A stretch of DNA of 64,000 nucleotides, taken from Oxyruncus cristatus. Lineage: Eukaryota; Chordata; Aves; Passeriformes; Cotingidae. The stretch lies in assembly GCA_013399855.1 (NCBI GenBank), contig VXAY01006178.1, forward strand, positions 199,197 to 263,196, given 5' to 3'. The position numbers and the translations under genes were made by a program. The notes under the pieces are model-generated. The model made no database searches. It saw nothing but the letters and a program-made list of their open reading frames with translations, and was not told the DNA's origin. Positions within the stretch are counted from its first letter, which is position 1. The number at the start of each line of letters is the position of its first letter. This document shows, piece after piece, positions 51,701 through 64,000 of the stretch.

Positions 51701-54700
51701 CAGGAAGAGGAGAAGTGCCTTTGATGTTTTATGTGACGAGTACTATATACATTATGTTTGGAATGGGTTTTCCATTAAAAGAAATTAGGCAGTGCAGGTA
51801 ATAAATCATAGCCCTTGAAAATTAGAACAAACTGCCTTATTCTTAGTCCAAAATGCAGCACTTAAAAGAAAACCACAGTAGCCTAGAAAACATAAAGAAA
51901 CAGAATTAAAAGAAAACTGGTCATCTCTGAAAAAGTTATTGTGGGAACAGGCACAAAAGAAAAATGTGGGAGGGCAAACAGGAAAATAGAGATGTGCAGA
52001 CCTTTCTAATGACCCAAAGAGAATCATTCACACTGCTGGAAATCAAACTCATGTCTACTGATTCCAAACCTTGTATCTTATACACCGGACCTTTGCACCT
52101 CAGCACTACAGGACTGTGACCAGTGTGGCAATGGAGCCCATTAAAAAAAGAGGCGTCAGCAAGCCTGAGCAATTTAATATATTCTTTACATCTGATATTC
52201 CTTACATCTGAAAGTATATTCTTTCCTTGAAGCAGTGGATCACATCAGAGTTACGACTGTGCTGTGTTATTTCAGCCGTTGATCAAAACCTCCATTCCCT
52301 GTACTGGATACCTGTTGAGGGTTACACACAGGGGAGGCTGCTGGAGAGGCTTGAGCAGATGCTGCTCTTAATCAGCACCTATTAAGTTTTCTCCCAAGCT
52401 CAGTTTGGCTCCTTGGAACATGGAGGAGTCACTTATCTATGTCTAGGTCAGGTGCTCGCAGGGGTGATGTTTAAATCTAACACATCATAAGTGCTGGTAC
52501 AGAAAACCACTGTGCTTCAAGGCAGGCAGCCAAGTACCATTGCCAACAGCTCGCAGCCCTTCGTGGAGCTTTCATCTGAGTAAACAAGTGGTATTTATCA
52601 TGAAAGTGAGGCTATCTCTATACTAATGTATTAGTATTCCAGACACAATTCTCCAGCAATTGATGGAGATACTACTTAACTATTTTATTCTTTAGTCAGG
52701 ACACCCATGTCCAAACTGAATTTCAGTTCACTAACATAACCCCAGGTATGGTATGAATGCGTATAGCTCCTGTCAGTTAGAGGTCTCGGGAAATTTGATG
52801 TCATTCTGAATGAAACACAAAGCATTATTTGTGTTTGAACAAAGGCATGTGGTGCAAAGTCACATGAATATTTCCGTGGATGCATGAGCATGACTAGACA
52901 GATCAACTACTATAACTCAAGGATTTCTTATAGAGTAGTCTAGCAATGTTCTTAAAGCAAGAGATGGCTTAGGGCCATTCTAAATTCTTCCACTTGCTCG
53001 TAGCCTCAAGTCTTGTTCAAAGCCAGAAACTAGAATTGCAGGAATGTGTCGGTGAGTCCAGTTAAGCACAAAGAATTACCTTTCCTTAAACTGTTTCTTA
53101 AAAAATCAGGAAACCTTCTAAATGTTTTGATTTAAGACAATTGGATTTGGTTCCTACCCAAGCATTCCAGAAATTTTTCTTCAGTGACACAAGAGATGGC
53201 ACAAAGTTTCTAGGGAGCAACTTGGAAAATATTGGTTTGTCAGTAGTTTCAATTATAAGGAAGAAGTACTATAATCTGTGGGATAACCCACATATTTTTT
53301 TTATTTATATTGCTCACAGGAAACAAGGGACTGTTATCAAATCAGTTGAAGGATTCTAGTTTACTTCTTGCTAAGATGTGAGCTAAATAAACCAGCCATG
53401 GGAGGTCTCGCCTTATCAAGCACTGGCACAGATGCTGATTCCAGTAATGTACTTCTTTCTGGGATATAAAACTTTAGGTGATAAAATCGATGGCAAATGC
53501 CTTAAGGGGCAAAACAAACAAACAAAAAAAGCATCAACAAAGAAAAAATTGCTCAATTTTGTATTTATTTAAACCATTAACAGATTTATTTTCCCCAATA
53601 TTTCTTCACTTTTAGAAAGGCATCAGAATTAACAATCACATCTTCAACATAAAGCAGATAGATCTAGTCACTAGAAGGATGTACATACTACATTTAGCAC
53701 ACTTAGATTTACCCCACCTCACCTCACCTTCCCTTAAGGACAAGCCTACAGAGCCTGAAAAATGAGAATACTTGCATGGGTACAAGTGACAAGCTTACGT
53801 TATCTGGAGTAAATAAGAAAACAAACCCTCTGTTTTTATTTTTATTTTATTAGTGATTATTTATAAAAGAAGCAACAAAGGTTAAAAAAAAAAAAGGGGA
53901 AGGAATCCAAAGCCTTATACATGAGCCTGATAGCAAAAATATACAACCCACAGAGCTTCTGTGTTAGGCAATAATATGTCTCCCTGGATTATAGATGCTT
54001 GGATAGAGTACAGATGAGGATTTAAGGAAGTACCATCAACTCATGGGAAGCTTACAAAGTGTTTCAGTTTGAGAAGAAGCTGAAAGGTTTCCAGCCTGCT
54101 GATGGCAGGCACATTTCAGGCCCAACATTACTCCATTTCATTTGAAAATAAAAGCTCTTCTGAACAATACTGGGCAAAGTTAAGTAGATAGCATAGAAAA
54201 AGTAGTATTTCCAATAGACTCTAAGAATAAAGAATCCTCTTGTCTTGGAGTCAGCTTAACAATACAGATGTAGACAAATCATGCCAGTTCTCCTTGGGAC
54301 TAGAAAATGAACCTGGACATTGTTATTTTGCCAACACAGATGTAACCTGACAATTTTTAGCATATCTCCAATGTAGATTTATTTTTAAACTTTTCTGCCT
54401 AGGAACTGGTCTTATCTTCCATTTATACTGACATACAGAAAAATTACTTTTCAGATCTTCTGTGAATATGTAAGTAGCATCTGAAAATAGTAGTTAAAGT
54501 AGTTGATAGTTAAGGTGCTTCTGTTGGAGGAAAAAAGATCTCCTGATCTCGAGGGATCTAACTTTATAATTAAACTAGTGCCATTTAAGTATGCTAAAAA
54601 AATAACCCTTGTAATTCTACCGTCTGCAGCAGAATTGTATTCCAAAAAGAAGATTCAAGCAGTAGCACGTCTGCTACTATGTGCTAAAATAATTTGCTTT

Positions 54701-57700
54701 CTCCACGGACTGACAATCACATATTTTACTGAATTATTTCCTAGACAGCCTAGTAAGATTTCTGTGATTTCCATTATTCATTACTTTTTTGAGCTAGTCA
54801 GCAGACAAGAAGTCCCATAGCTGTCTTCCTTTTGAGCATAAATGAATGATAAAAATGGGATTTTTCTTTGTCCTACATAAAAAGCCCGTTTTCCCTGAGC
54901 ACAAGAGGAAAAGGACCTTGCTTTTAGTTTCTCTGGTCATCTTCCCAGTCAGTTTTTCACTGACAGAGCACTTTTCTTTCAACCAGGTGCATGACTGTTT
55001 TTTATCCTGTCTTTTTCTCCTCATGGGTGTGCATTCTTCCAAAGAGTCTTAGTATGTCCTCAGTTGCAACCAGTCAAAGGGAAACATCTCACAACGTGTA
55101 GCTCATCTCTGTCCTGGCTCTCATATTTGAGATTTTTTAGAAGTCGTCTTGTTAATTTTTATAGATGTCAACCTGTGAGAGAGTTTTTCTTGGTGCATGT
55201 ATTTAAGACACAAGAAGGCTGAACTAGACATGTTTTGTTTAAAAGGAGTTAGTTTGTGATTGTTGATCAACCACCCATTCACCTTTTGGTGCAAGAAATA
55301 TCTATATGCCTCTCATTTTTCCTACGATTAGTCATCATTTAAGAAAATGCAAGACCCCAAGTCTTGACCTATGAGCTCACCAAAGGAGTTTTACTTTAAA
55401 AATATACAAGGCTCCGAAAAATTCACTTGTCAAATTATTTAGAAGAGCCCTCGGTTCTTTTATCACCTTAAGAGACAGCGCATAGAAGAAAAGCTGCACA
55501 CATTTCCTCAGAGGGTACTTTTACTGGCAAACTCTAAAAAATAAGAGAACATGAAAAGTTAAAGGGTAACATTCAACCAAAATAAAGCATTCTACAAAGC
55601 CATGACTTAGCACATGCTAATCCATGCAACTCAGCAAAATCCAACCCATTTGGTCCCAAGTTACCCAAATATTAAGAAAGGTGATTAAGAGAAGAAGAAA
55701 AAGTAAAGAAAGAAAGAAAGAGAAATATAATACCCCTCCTAATTCGACCCAAACTTGAAAACTACATCATTTTGTGGTTGCTGTGCCCACAAATTATCAG
55801 CTGTGAACCAGCTTCACAAGTTCTCAGCAGACAGACCCTGGGAAACCTGTCTGATCCTAAAGGCCACTTAGGCATCTGCCATTAGGGGAGTAAGAATAAG
55901 AACAAATCCTGGAGAATGCATGGGGGCTATGAAGAGTTCATTATCACATAACTCTCCTGATTTCTGTCTGTCCTAATAATACTAGGCTTCCTACTAATCA
56001 GAAATTGAATGGCTCATTGCTTACACAGTCCCAGCTTTGTAAGGATTAACAAGAAATCCTCTGGGCGTGTAAGCCAGCAATTCCTTTGGCTCCACACTGA
56101 ATGTGAGATACCCACAGGAAGATGTTGGAAGTGCAGCAGAATTATTTAACCCATATGTCTCTAAAGGTAGAACACGGATGCTAAATACAGTTTAATAGAT
56201 GGTCTTCTCTTGACATATGCTTTAGCTATGGCATGACCATCACAGTTACCCGAAATAGTTTAGATGCTGAGACATCCAAGTCAGGATTATCGTCCTCCTA
56301 GGGTCAGAGAAGAGAGAGACAGTGAGGCAGAAAAGTCTCTAGAGAACTGAAATCTTAGGCTAGTCTGGAAGCCTTCCCCGACCACAGAAGGAACTTGAAG
56401 AACCCGTGTTTTCAAGTTTTAGTTTCTTTCCTAATTGCTTAAAGAAGGGTAGAAAGAAGGTTTTTTTTACCCTAGCAAAAGGTTTGAATAGGTGGCCACT
56501 AAAAATAAAGGCTTGCCGTGTGCCATGTGTCTTGAACTTTGTGAACTGTAATCATTAGACCCCAACCTGAACTTGACACACATAACTCGGATCTTTCTCA
56601 AAAATATAGCTGGAACTTTCTAGACTTTCTAGCCAATTCTCAGTTAGGGGAAGTTTACAGAAGAGAATGTACCTCTGAAACCACCTTACAAGTATCTGGT
56701 TTTCTGTCCAGTGCAGGACAGGTGTATTCTCTTCAGTTAAATCTACAGATACCAATCTAGTATTTCTTCTGTTAACTCTTTAAATATATGTTTGAAAGAT
56801 TTATCTTTTCGGTAAGTCTGTGAGATTTGGATCTTTGAATTAAAAAGCTACCAGCTGGACATTAAATGTAATTGAATACAAATCTAATCTTTGAAATCAG
56901 GCTTAATTTTACTTTTATGTTGTTAAACTAAGACTCTAAACTACTACAGGCAAGTATTTTTTCCTCCTTTTTCATTCTACTACTACTCACATTTTGAATT
57001 TGGCCAGTTACAGCTGTCAATATAGCATTAGACATACTTGTTTATTGCAATACTATTCTGTGTTTTAAATGTGGGTAAAGTCTGCTATTTCAGAAAATTT
57101 TAATTAACATACAAGACAAAATACTATACAAGATAACTGTATGCCTTATCATTAATAAACCAACTTAATACACTCCAGTGATTTTACATCTATTAATTCT
57201 TTAAAAAGCAAAATAATGTGTACAATATACTCCTAGCTGGTAACTTGTCCCTTGACTTTATGTTGTTAAAACATGGAGGCCAAAAATTGTTTTTATAGAT
57301 TATAAGGTGTTGCATGGTCTTTCTTCCTAATTAGTGTACTGGTATTTTTAATACTGATATAAGAATTTTCAGTCTGTTCTTCTCAGTATTTTGTCTAGGT
57401 TTTATTTATCAAATATTTCATCAACAAATTTAATTGCTAGAAAAGAGATGTCAACTGAGCAAAATTAAGTGCAGAATTACTCAGAACAAATACAGAGAAC
57501 AGAAGTGAGTATTCACTTCTGAGAGGTTTTTAGCTTCTTTTGTAGTTGTCTATAGTTAACTTGTACTACTCCTGAATTAGGAGATCACTTTTAACATAAG
57601 CAGGTGGAGAAAATGGTCAATAATTTGAATGTGTTGTACAAATTTAAACATTTTCATGACTGATCATGCACTTGAATGGATCTTTGATCTGACAGTTCCC

Positions 57701-60700
57701 TGAAAGTATGATCTAAAATGGAAAATTACTTCTTAAAAAACCCACAAATGTGCAAGGAACAGAAAATAAAATAGGTGCAAAATGAAGAGTTGGGTAAACA
57801 TTTGAAACATTACATGCCTGCAAACCTTTGATTATTTTTATTCTTTAGGGATCTGCTTGGCTTATCAGCAGACACAACACTTTGTGTTTAGCCATGTCAA
57901 TTTTCATATTGAGAAATTGCTGCTATTCATACGAAGTACTGGAGGAGAAATAATTGGTTCTGTGCCAACTGCAATATTTGTTTCAGAGTATACTTCCCAA
58001 AAGTGTGTCATTAGCACAGTGAGTTAAAGGTAACCCTGAGAGGTAGGTGGCAGGGAATTAGGCCCATATAATGTAAAAAACCTGCAAAACAAAACAAAAC
58101 CACCACCACAACAACAAAACACTCAAAAAAGCAGTATCCTCAATATACATACATTTACCATTTTTGATGTTTTCAGAAGCATGGTACATAATACAAAGTT
58201 AGTAAATATCTGGTGTTTTCTGAGAAATAAGCAATGTTCTCTGATGTGTATTATGCTATTTGAAACTTTTAAATTGGCAAACTGGCTAACTGTATATTTA
58301 ATTAAACCAAAGGAGAAATGTTATCCTTATCTTTCTTTCCATTTTAATTTTCCTGGGTTTTTTTCGTATTTAAAATATATTTTTATGAAACGCTTCTATT
58401 TTATTTATCCATAGCTTGGCAAGTCTTGTCCGTGTTAGTAATAAATCATCCCTCCTTAGGGTAAAATCTGTTTTTGTGGTTGTAATAATTCCCTGGTGTG
58501 TACAACTTGGACTTTGTGCTTGTGTTTTATGGCATAATATCTCAAAGAGCACAAATGTGGAACCCAACTCGAAAAATGAAAGCGAGAATCAAATTCTACT
58601 TTCTTTTACATGCAGACACCCTGGGAAAGCCAATAGAATGAATTATGTGAGTAAAAGAAAATTTTATCAGTAGCAAATTGTTTTAAGGTGGCATTCTGAC
58701 CTCACTGGATTACAGCTGGTCCCTCCTTGGGTACAGCTAACACTGATGGATCACCTAATTTGGGCGACAGAGGCTCATGGATTTTGATAAGTTCCACAGC
58801 TGATCCCTGTAGCTAGCACACTGCTGGTTACCTGTAATAAAGTGACCTTACATTATTACATACATGACGTTACGTACATGTGGCTAAATGCCACACCTAG
58901 GGTCTGCACAGTACAGTGGAAGCAAAACAACAGTGCTGAGGCAACCTAAAGGTCCCTCAGATACCGTTTTCTTCCTCAGTTGCTGGCAGCAGATGCCCAG
59001 GAAGAGTATTTGAATACAACCAGCATATAAAGATACTTCTCACAGATAACGTCCCAGCTTTTAAAGATTCTTGAGCTAGATTATTTGTATTCAATAGCAC
59101 TTTATGTTTTGTTCCATAATTTTGTCATTTAATCCTATTATATTCTTAAGATGCACTACCTGCTCTGAGAAGAATTTCCTTCCTTTATAGTTACACTATA
59201 AAAATTTGAAGGTACTCAGAGAATGATTTTGTGTAAATGTTCTATTTATGTTCTGTTTAGGTCTATCAGATGTCCACATGTGTGTATAGAGCTGTAGCTG
59301 TCTATCAAAGTTCCTGTCAGTATTTTGTTACAGAAAGGCTGTCAGTACTTTCTTACAGAAGAAACACTGTGGCTGCCAAAAATCTGTCAGTAACAGTTAT
59401 TACTAAAGGATGACACTGGATAAACCTTGAGAATATTTGGAAAAGTATGATATGGATATTTTCAACTAATTTCTTTAATACTTGTCTCATATATTCTTAA
59501 TGGAATAAATTACTGCAGCTAGCATCATAAAAATGAGAAACAGCAAAGAAATACTCCATCCTTTAAACAGTGATCTGCAATATATGAAAACACTATGTAA
59601 ATAATGCTTTTTTCTGAAGAAATGGAAAAACAGCCATTTGTGTCATGTGTTATACTAGCCTTTAGTTTTAAAAAGACATTGTAGAAAATAAAGGAATGGA
59701 AGACCATAATAACTGGCATATACATGAGATAAAAAGTGGAAATTTGACTAACAGATGATTTCATAGAAAACTCTTAACTTTGATTAAACTAGACTACTTT
59801 GTAGCAGGCTTTTTCCATACATTAACAAGAAAGCATGTCCAGAGAGGAAGAGCAGTTGGGGGTCCATTGAACCTTGACTATCAAATGCTGGCACAATATG
59901 AGACACATATCATTACAGTTTAGCACATCCTTAATCCATCATTATTGCTAGGGAGCTGCTTTGAATTATACCTGGAAACACATAATATGGTCAGCTATCA
60001 TCAGATAAAAAGAACTTGATATAGTAACTGCTTCAAAGTCCTTTTCAGATATCTAAGGGCTGCCAAACTAGACTGAAATGAATGATCTGAAGGATTATAG
60101 GAGTTTCTGGGGAATTTAGACTTTGTAGAATGAGGCAGAAATGTATTCCAAGCCTGAAAACACTGATGCTACTTAGTATTTTCTTATCTCAATATATTTG
60201 ACAGTTCTATTTTGCTACATATCCCTGATCAGCTCATGGTGAGCATTTGATGCTTTCTATTTTAAAACCAAACTCTAACACCACAAATGTCATTTTATAC
60301 CCTTGTTGTGTAACTTTAATGTAGAATGTAGATATTTGTACCCAGAAAACACCTAGAAATCTTGCAGTTCAGAGCTTCCCAGCTTCACTTGGTACATTCC
60401 TAGTCAGTCAGTTTCCTACAGGATCAAAATTGTGCACTGGTGCATGCTTAGAAGTATGGTGGGATGAAGTGCTAGTTGTTCATCTCATCTCTGACCTCTT
60501 GTGTGACCTAGTTTTAAAGTGATCAGAAAAAGGCTTAATAGATCCAGAAACCTGACATAAAATCTAAAATATTGAAAAACTAACCAACAGGAATAAAAAA
60601 ACCCTCAGAATATTTTAGAAAATGTTTTGTTACTTCAAGTGAATAAAGGGCTCTAAACCATTGTCCCAGATCACACTAATCATAGCCAACATGTACTATA

Positions 60701-62399
60701 GCTTTGAAATATTGTTTAGTCTATCCCTTTTAAAAGATTCCTTTTTACTTGTCTGCTCCTAAGATTTCTTGTATCTTCTATGTGGTCACACCTCCTCCTT
60801 TCTCTACTGAGCAGTTTTTGGTCTGTGAGCATTTTATGCTTATCGATTTATTGCGTCCTATTCCTTAATTAGCCACACTGGCCTCACAAACTCTTGTTGA
60901 GATCAATTTCAATTAAAGGTGGGCTCGTGACATAAAACTCTTGTCAGAATCTTGAGTAGCCAATTTTAGAGTTTGTGGCTTAGGGACTTGCTTAACTCTA
61001 ACCATACGCACTGAAGCCTGTCTTTCCTTTAAATTTTGATCTAAAAATTTGACATTAAAAGAATGTGCCTTATACTGTGGTTATGCATCAGAAATCCCAG
61101 AATGAGTGATTTATTAAATCGTAACTATGAAAGTACTAATTTCCCTTGCTACTTTTTTTTCAGGGTTGAGAGATCACAGAACACAGCACTCTGGTGTTTG
61201 TTCCTCAAAGTCCATATTTCTATTTCTGTAGCCTTATTCCCAGTAACAGACCAATACCTAAAAAACCCAGATTGCTGAAAGCCAAGAAAGTATTCCTTTG
61301 TTTGAGCATCATAGGAGATTATCTTCCTCATTCCTGATGTAGAACTAGTTCTACTTCTTTCCTGTTTGATCTGGGTTTTATGGCTTTTGGATGAACATTT
61401 TGTGGTTTAACCGCAGTTTGAAAAATGTCGCTCAGCTGTCTTCACTCTATTTTCTTCTTTGTTCTTTTAGGTTTTTATTTATCTCCCGTATTCTGTATGA
61501 AATGGCTTTTCTTCTGTGGAGGCACGGAGTCTCAATGTTGATGTGAGCCGCAAGCATCACAAAGTTTTATATTCAGCTTAAAAGAAATTCCCTATGCCAT
61601 GTTACAGCTCTGAGCCTCTAAGCAATGACCCCAGCTAACTTCAGTGAGTCTTCTAACACCAAGAAAAATTTTTTTCCCAATAGTGTCATTTTACAGATCC
61701 AGTATAAAGCAAAGTAAATTACCAACTTAGAGGCACAAGTATCTCCAACTTCTATGAAGAGGTGAAGAGGCAAGGGACAGGAACCTGTGACTGATGGTAG
61801 GAAAAGAAAGAACGGAACTTAAAGCACTTTATAAGTTCTTCAAATTTCCTAACATAGACTCAAACTATATGTTCCTTCTTGAAAAAAAAAAGCTTTAGCT
61901 TTATCCTTCTGTTTATTTTCTATTGATTTGAATCCTCTTGTGATGACTCAGTTTAAGTTTAGTGTCTATCATCACATCATCACTGAAGCTCTGAGTACTT
62001 TCTAAGAACTAAGTCTGAGAGAGGATTCCATCCCCTCCCAACTTCTCATGCGCCCCCTTGCACTTCCTCACTGGTGGGGTGGTGTGAGGGATGAAAAAGG
62101 TCTTGACATTGTGTGAGTGCTGCTGATCAGTAACAAAAACATTCCTGTGTTATCAACACTGTTTTCAACAGAAATCCAAAGCATAGCCCCATACCAGATG
62201 TGAAGAAAACTAACTCTATGCCAGCCAAAGCCAGCATGGATGTGCTTATGAAATTTCTCTCCCCTTGGGGTCAGTTAGCTCCCTGGAGCTCTAAGATGCT
62301 TGTTTAAGGGAAATAGAAATTTACAGACCAAATCTTCTCCTGATTCCAGGTGCATTCAAGTAAAAAAAAAAAAAAAAAAAAAAAAATTATTAAAAAAGG
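45787..62399. other. Intergenic, no gene recognised
   Basis: About 16.6 kb of AT-rich DNA. Small features are a short ATTCATT-type tandem array at 46151-46183, an imperfect 25-bp tandem pair at 59313-59363, a GAAA-rich tract near 55700-55725, and a CA/AAC-rich tract at 58085-58120. FAM83B would be expected upstream of HCRTR2 by mammalian synteny, but neither its large 3' coding exon nor any other exon of it was recognised. Confidence 0.5.
58085..58120. repeat. AAAAC/CAC-rich simple sequence
   Basis: Low-complexity A/C tract of tandem AAAAC, CCA and CAA steps. Confidence 0.85.
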
Positions 62400-62434
62400 N
62401 NNNNNNNNNNAAAAAAAAAAAATTATTAAAAAAG
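62363..62434. other. Assembly gap (11 N at 62400-62410) flanked by duplicated sequence
   Basis: A poly-A run followed by ATTATTAAAAAAG stands on both sides of the Ns. The two contig ends appear to carry the same sequence. Confidence 0.95.
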
Positions 62435-64000
62435 TGGCAAGGGTAGAGTCAACCTTATTAAATATGGATCATTAGTCAAACTGGAATGAGAGGTTTCTCC
62501 TTTACTCCCTCCATCTGAATAATATTGATTTCTCCCTGTAGCCCCACAGGACAGCAGCATCAAAAGGGTTTGTCTCGTAGTCTGTCAAGCTTATTAGTCC
62601 ACTGATCATGTTTCTCTCCTAGGATTTAAGAAATACTGATGGAAGCATTTTCAGACAGAGGGAAGCCTACACTTTTTGGCAGTGAGGATCAAAATTAAAA
62701 ATAATTTGAACTATATAAAGAAATAACCCAAAATAAATAGAATGCTATTCAGTGAAGAATCTATTTCTATTTCTTAGAAAAGAAATAGTAAACAGCACAT
62801 TAACTAGCCTCAGAACTTGAAAAAATGGCCTGGAATTTATGAGCAAAAAATAAACGTCCCACCCTTACTGTGAGAAAAGGCAAGATTTTAGCATAGTATT
62901 ACAAACAAAAGCAACACGAAAAATCGTTGACCTGTTCCCTTCATGCTGGCAATATGTGAGCTGGAGAAGTGCACTCAGTTCTTGAGCATCATAGTTCAAA
63001 GGAATTATGGATTGGGAAAGAGCCAAGGAACCACAAAACAATTGAAAGTGCTAGCACATGTGACCTCCAAAGAAAGAATTTAAAAAGTTACTCTGTCTGA
63101 AGAAAAGTAGATCAGAGAAGACTTTATAAGAGCATTCAAGTACAAAAAAGCTCCTGCAAAGAAAAGAAGAGAAACATCTATTTTTCTACTCTTTCATACT
63201 CAGGATAGAACAAGGAACAATGGCTTTAGGCTATAGCAAGGAAGATTCAGATGCTAGGGAAAATGCTCTAACAAGTAAAGCTAGAGAAGCACTGGAATAA
63301 ATATTTTAATAGGGTATGAAATCTCCACCTTAGAATGCTTATAAAAAAAGATGGGCAATCTTACTGGAGAAGGGCAAGAGAGTAAATGAGCATGGATGGC
63401 ATTGGACCAGGCAACCTCTGAAAATCCCTTAGTCCGGTCTGATGCTCTTCTTTGTACACAAAATTTTATTAATTAGAAGTATATAATTAAAACCTGAAAA
63501 ATTAAGCAAAAAAAATTAAACTTACTTCAAGGAAGGACACATGGATAGCATTTACTTGTGCTACCACTTGCAAATCCACATCACACTTGGGATCACAGTC
63601 CATATAAACACCATTCTGGGAGACTTAGTTTAACTTCACTGATCAAAAATCAATTCCCTCTCATCCAGGGATATAATCAAAAATATGAGGGAAAGAAAAT
63701 AAGTGCAATGTAGTATTTAAAATGCACGTGATAGTTGTGTTTGATTGTTCAAAATACTGATCCCAGAATATCGAACAATTGGTACACTCGGTATTCTTGG
63801 GCTGTTGAGGAACAACTGTTTCTTTCAGAGATAAGACTGGTTAAATACTTTCTATCAAAACTTCTTCTCCAAATTAATTAAGAATTAGAAATGTATTTTT
63901 TAATCTTATGAGAATTCTACATTCACAAGAAATACAAAGCGTCTCTATTTTGTTGCAATCATTAGCATTTAAACCACTTTGTCCACATGAGTCAGGGGAA
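62435..64000. other. Intergenic, nothing recognised
   Basis: AT-rich DNA to the window end. There is no open frame of note and no repeat that I can name. Confidence 0.5.

Overview
The window is nuclear DNA from a bird. The reasons are an intact vertebrate neuropeptide-receptor gene split into short exons by GT-AG introns, and several truncated CR1 retrotransposon copies ending in the avian ATTCTRTGATTCT-type 3' tail. The species cannot be fixed from the sequence.

The one recognisable protein-coding gene is HCRTR2, the orexin/hypocretin type 2 receptor, on the minus strand. Coding exons 1 to 7 lie at 38105-37877, 24594-24416, 23023-22780, 15516-15401, 9500-9280, 7791-7670 and 6543-6299. Their phases join exactly (229+179+244+116+221+122+245 = 1356 nt), giving a 451-residue receptor with no frameshift or internal stop. 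A further exon candidate at 5094-4901 has a good acceptor and can be joined in frame to a donor inside exon 7. That join replaces the last 16 residues with a 64-residue tail, making a 499-residue receptor. I think this longer form may be the main avian product. The coding part of the gene spans about 33 kb.

Layout. 1-50 is a CpG-dense edge of something off the window. 51-4900 is mostly unassigned flank with a possible poly(A) signal at about 4.36 kb. 4.9-38.1 kb is HCRTR2. Its introns hold CR1 fragments, simple repeats, a local 78-bp duplication (intron 5) and a CpG-rich block at 29.4-29.66 kb (intron 1) that ends in a strong minus-strand splice donor. 36.74-38.43 kb is a CpG island over exon 1, lying mainly on its intron side. 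38.3-38.4 kb, just upstream of the start codon, holds an unusually long near-complete inverted repeat. 38.5-64 kb is AT-rich upstream intergenic DNA with two larger CR1 copies and an 11-N assembly gap at 62400-62410.

In mammals the neighbours of HCRTR2 are FAM83B (upstream) and GFRAL (downstream). I could not recognise exons of either here. No tRNA, rRNA, CRISPR or viral gene was seen.
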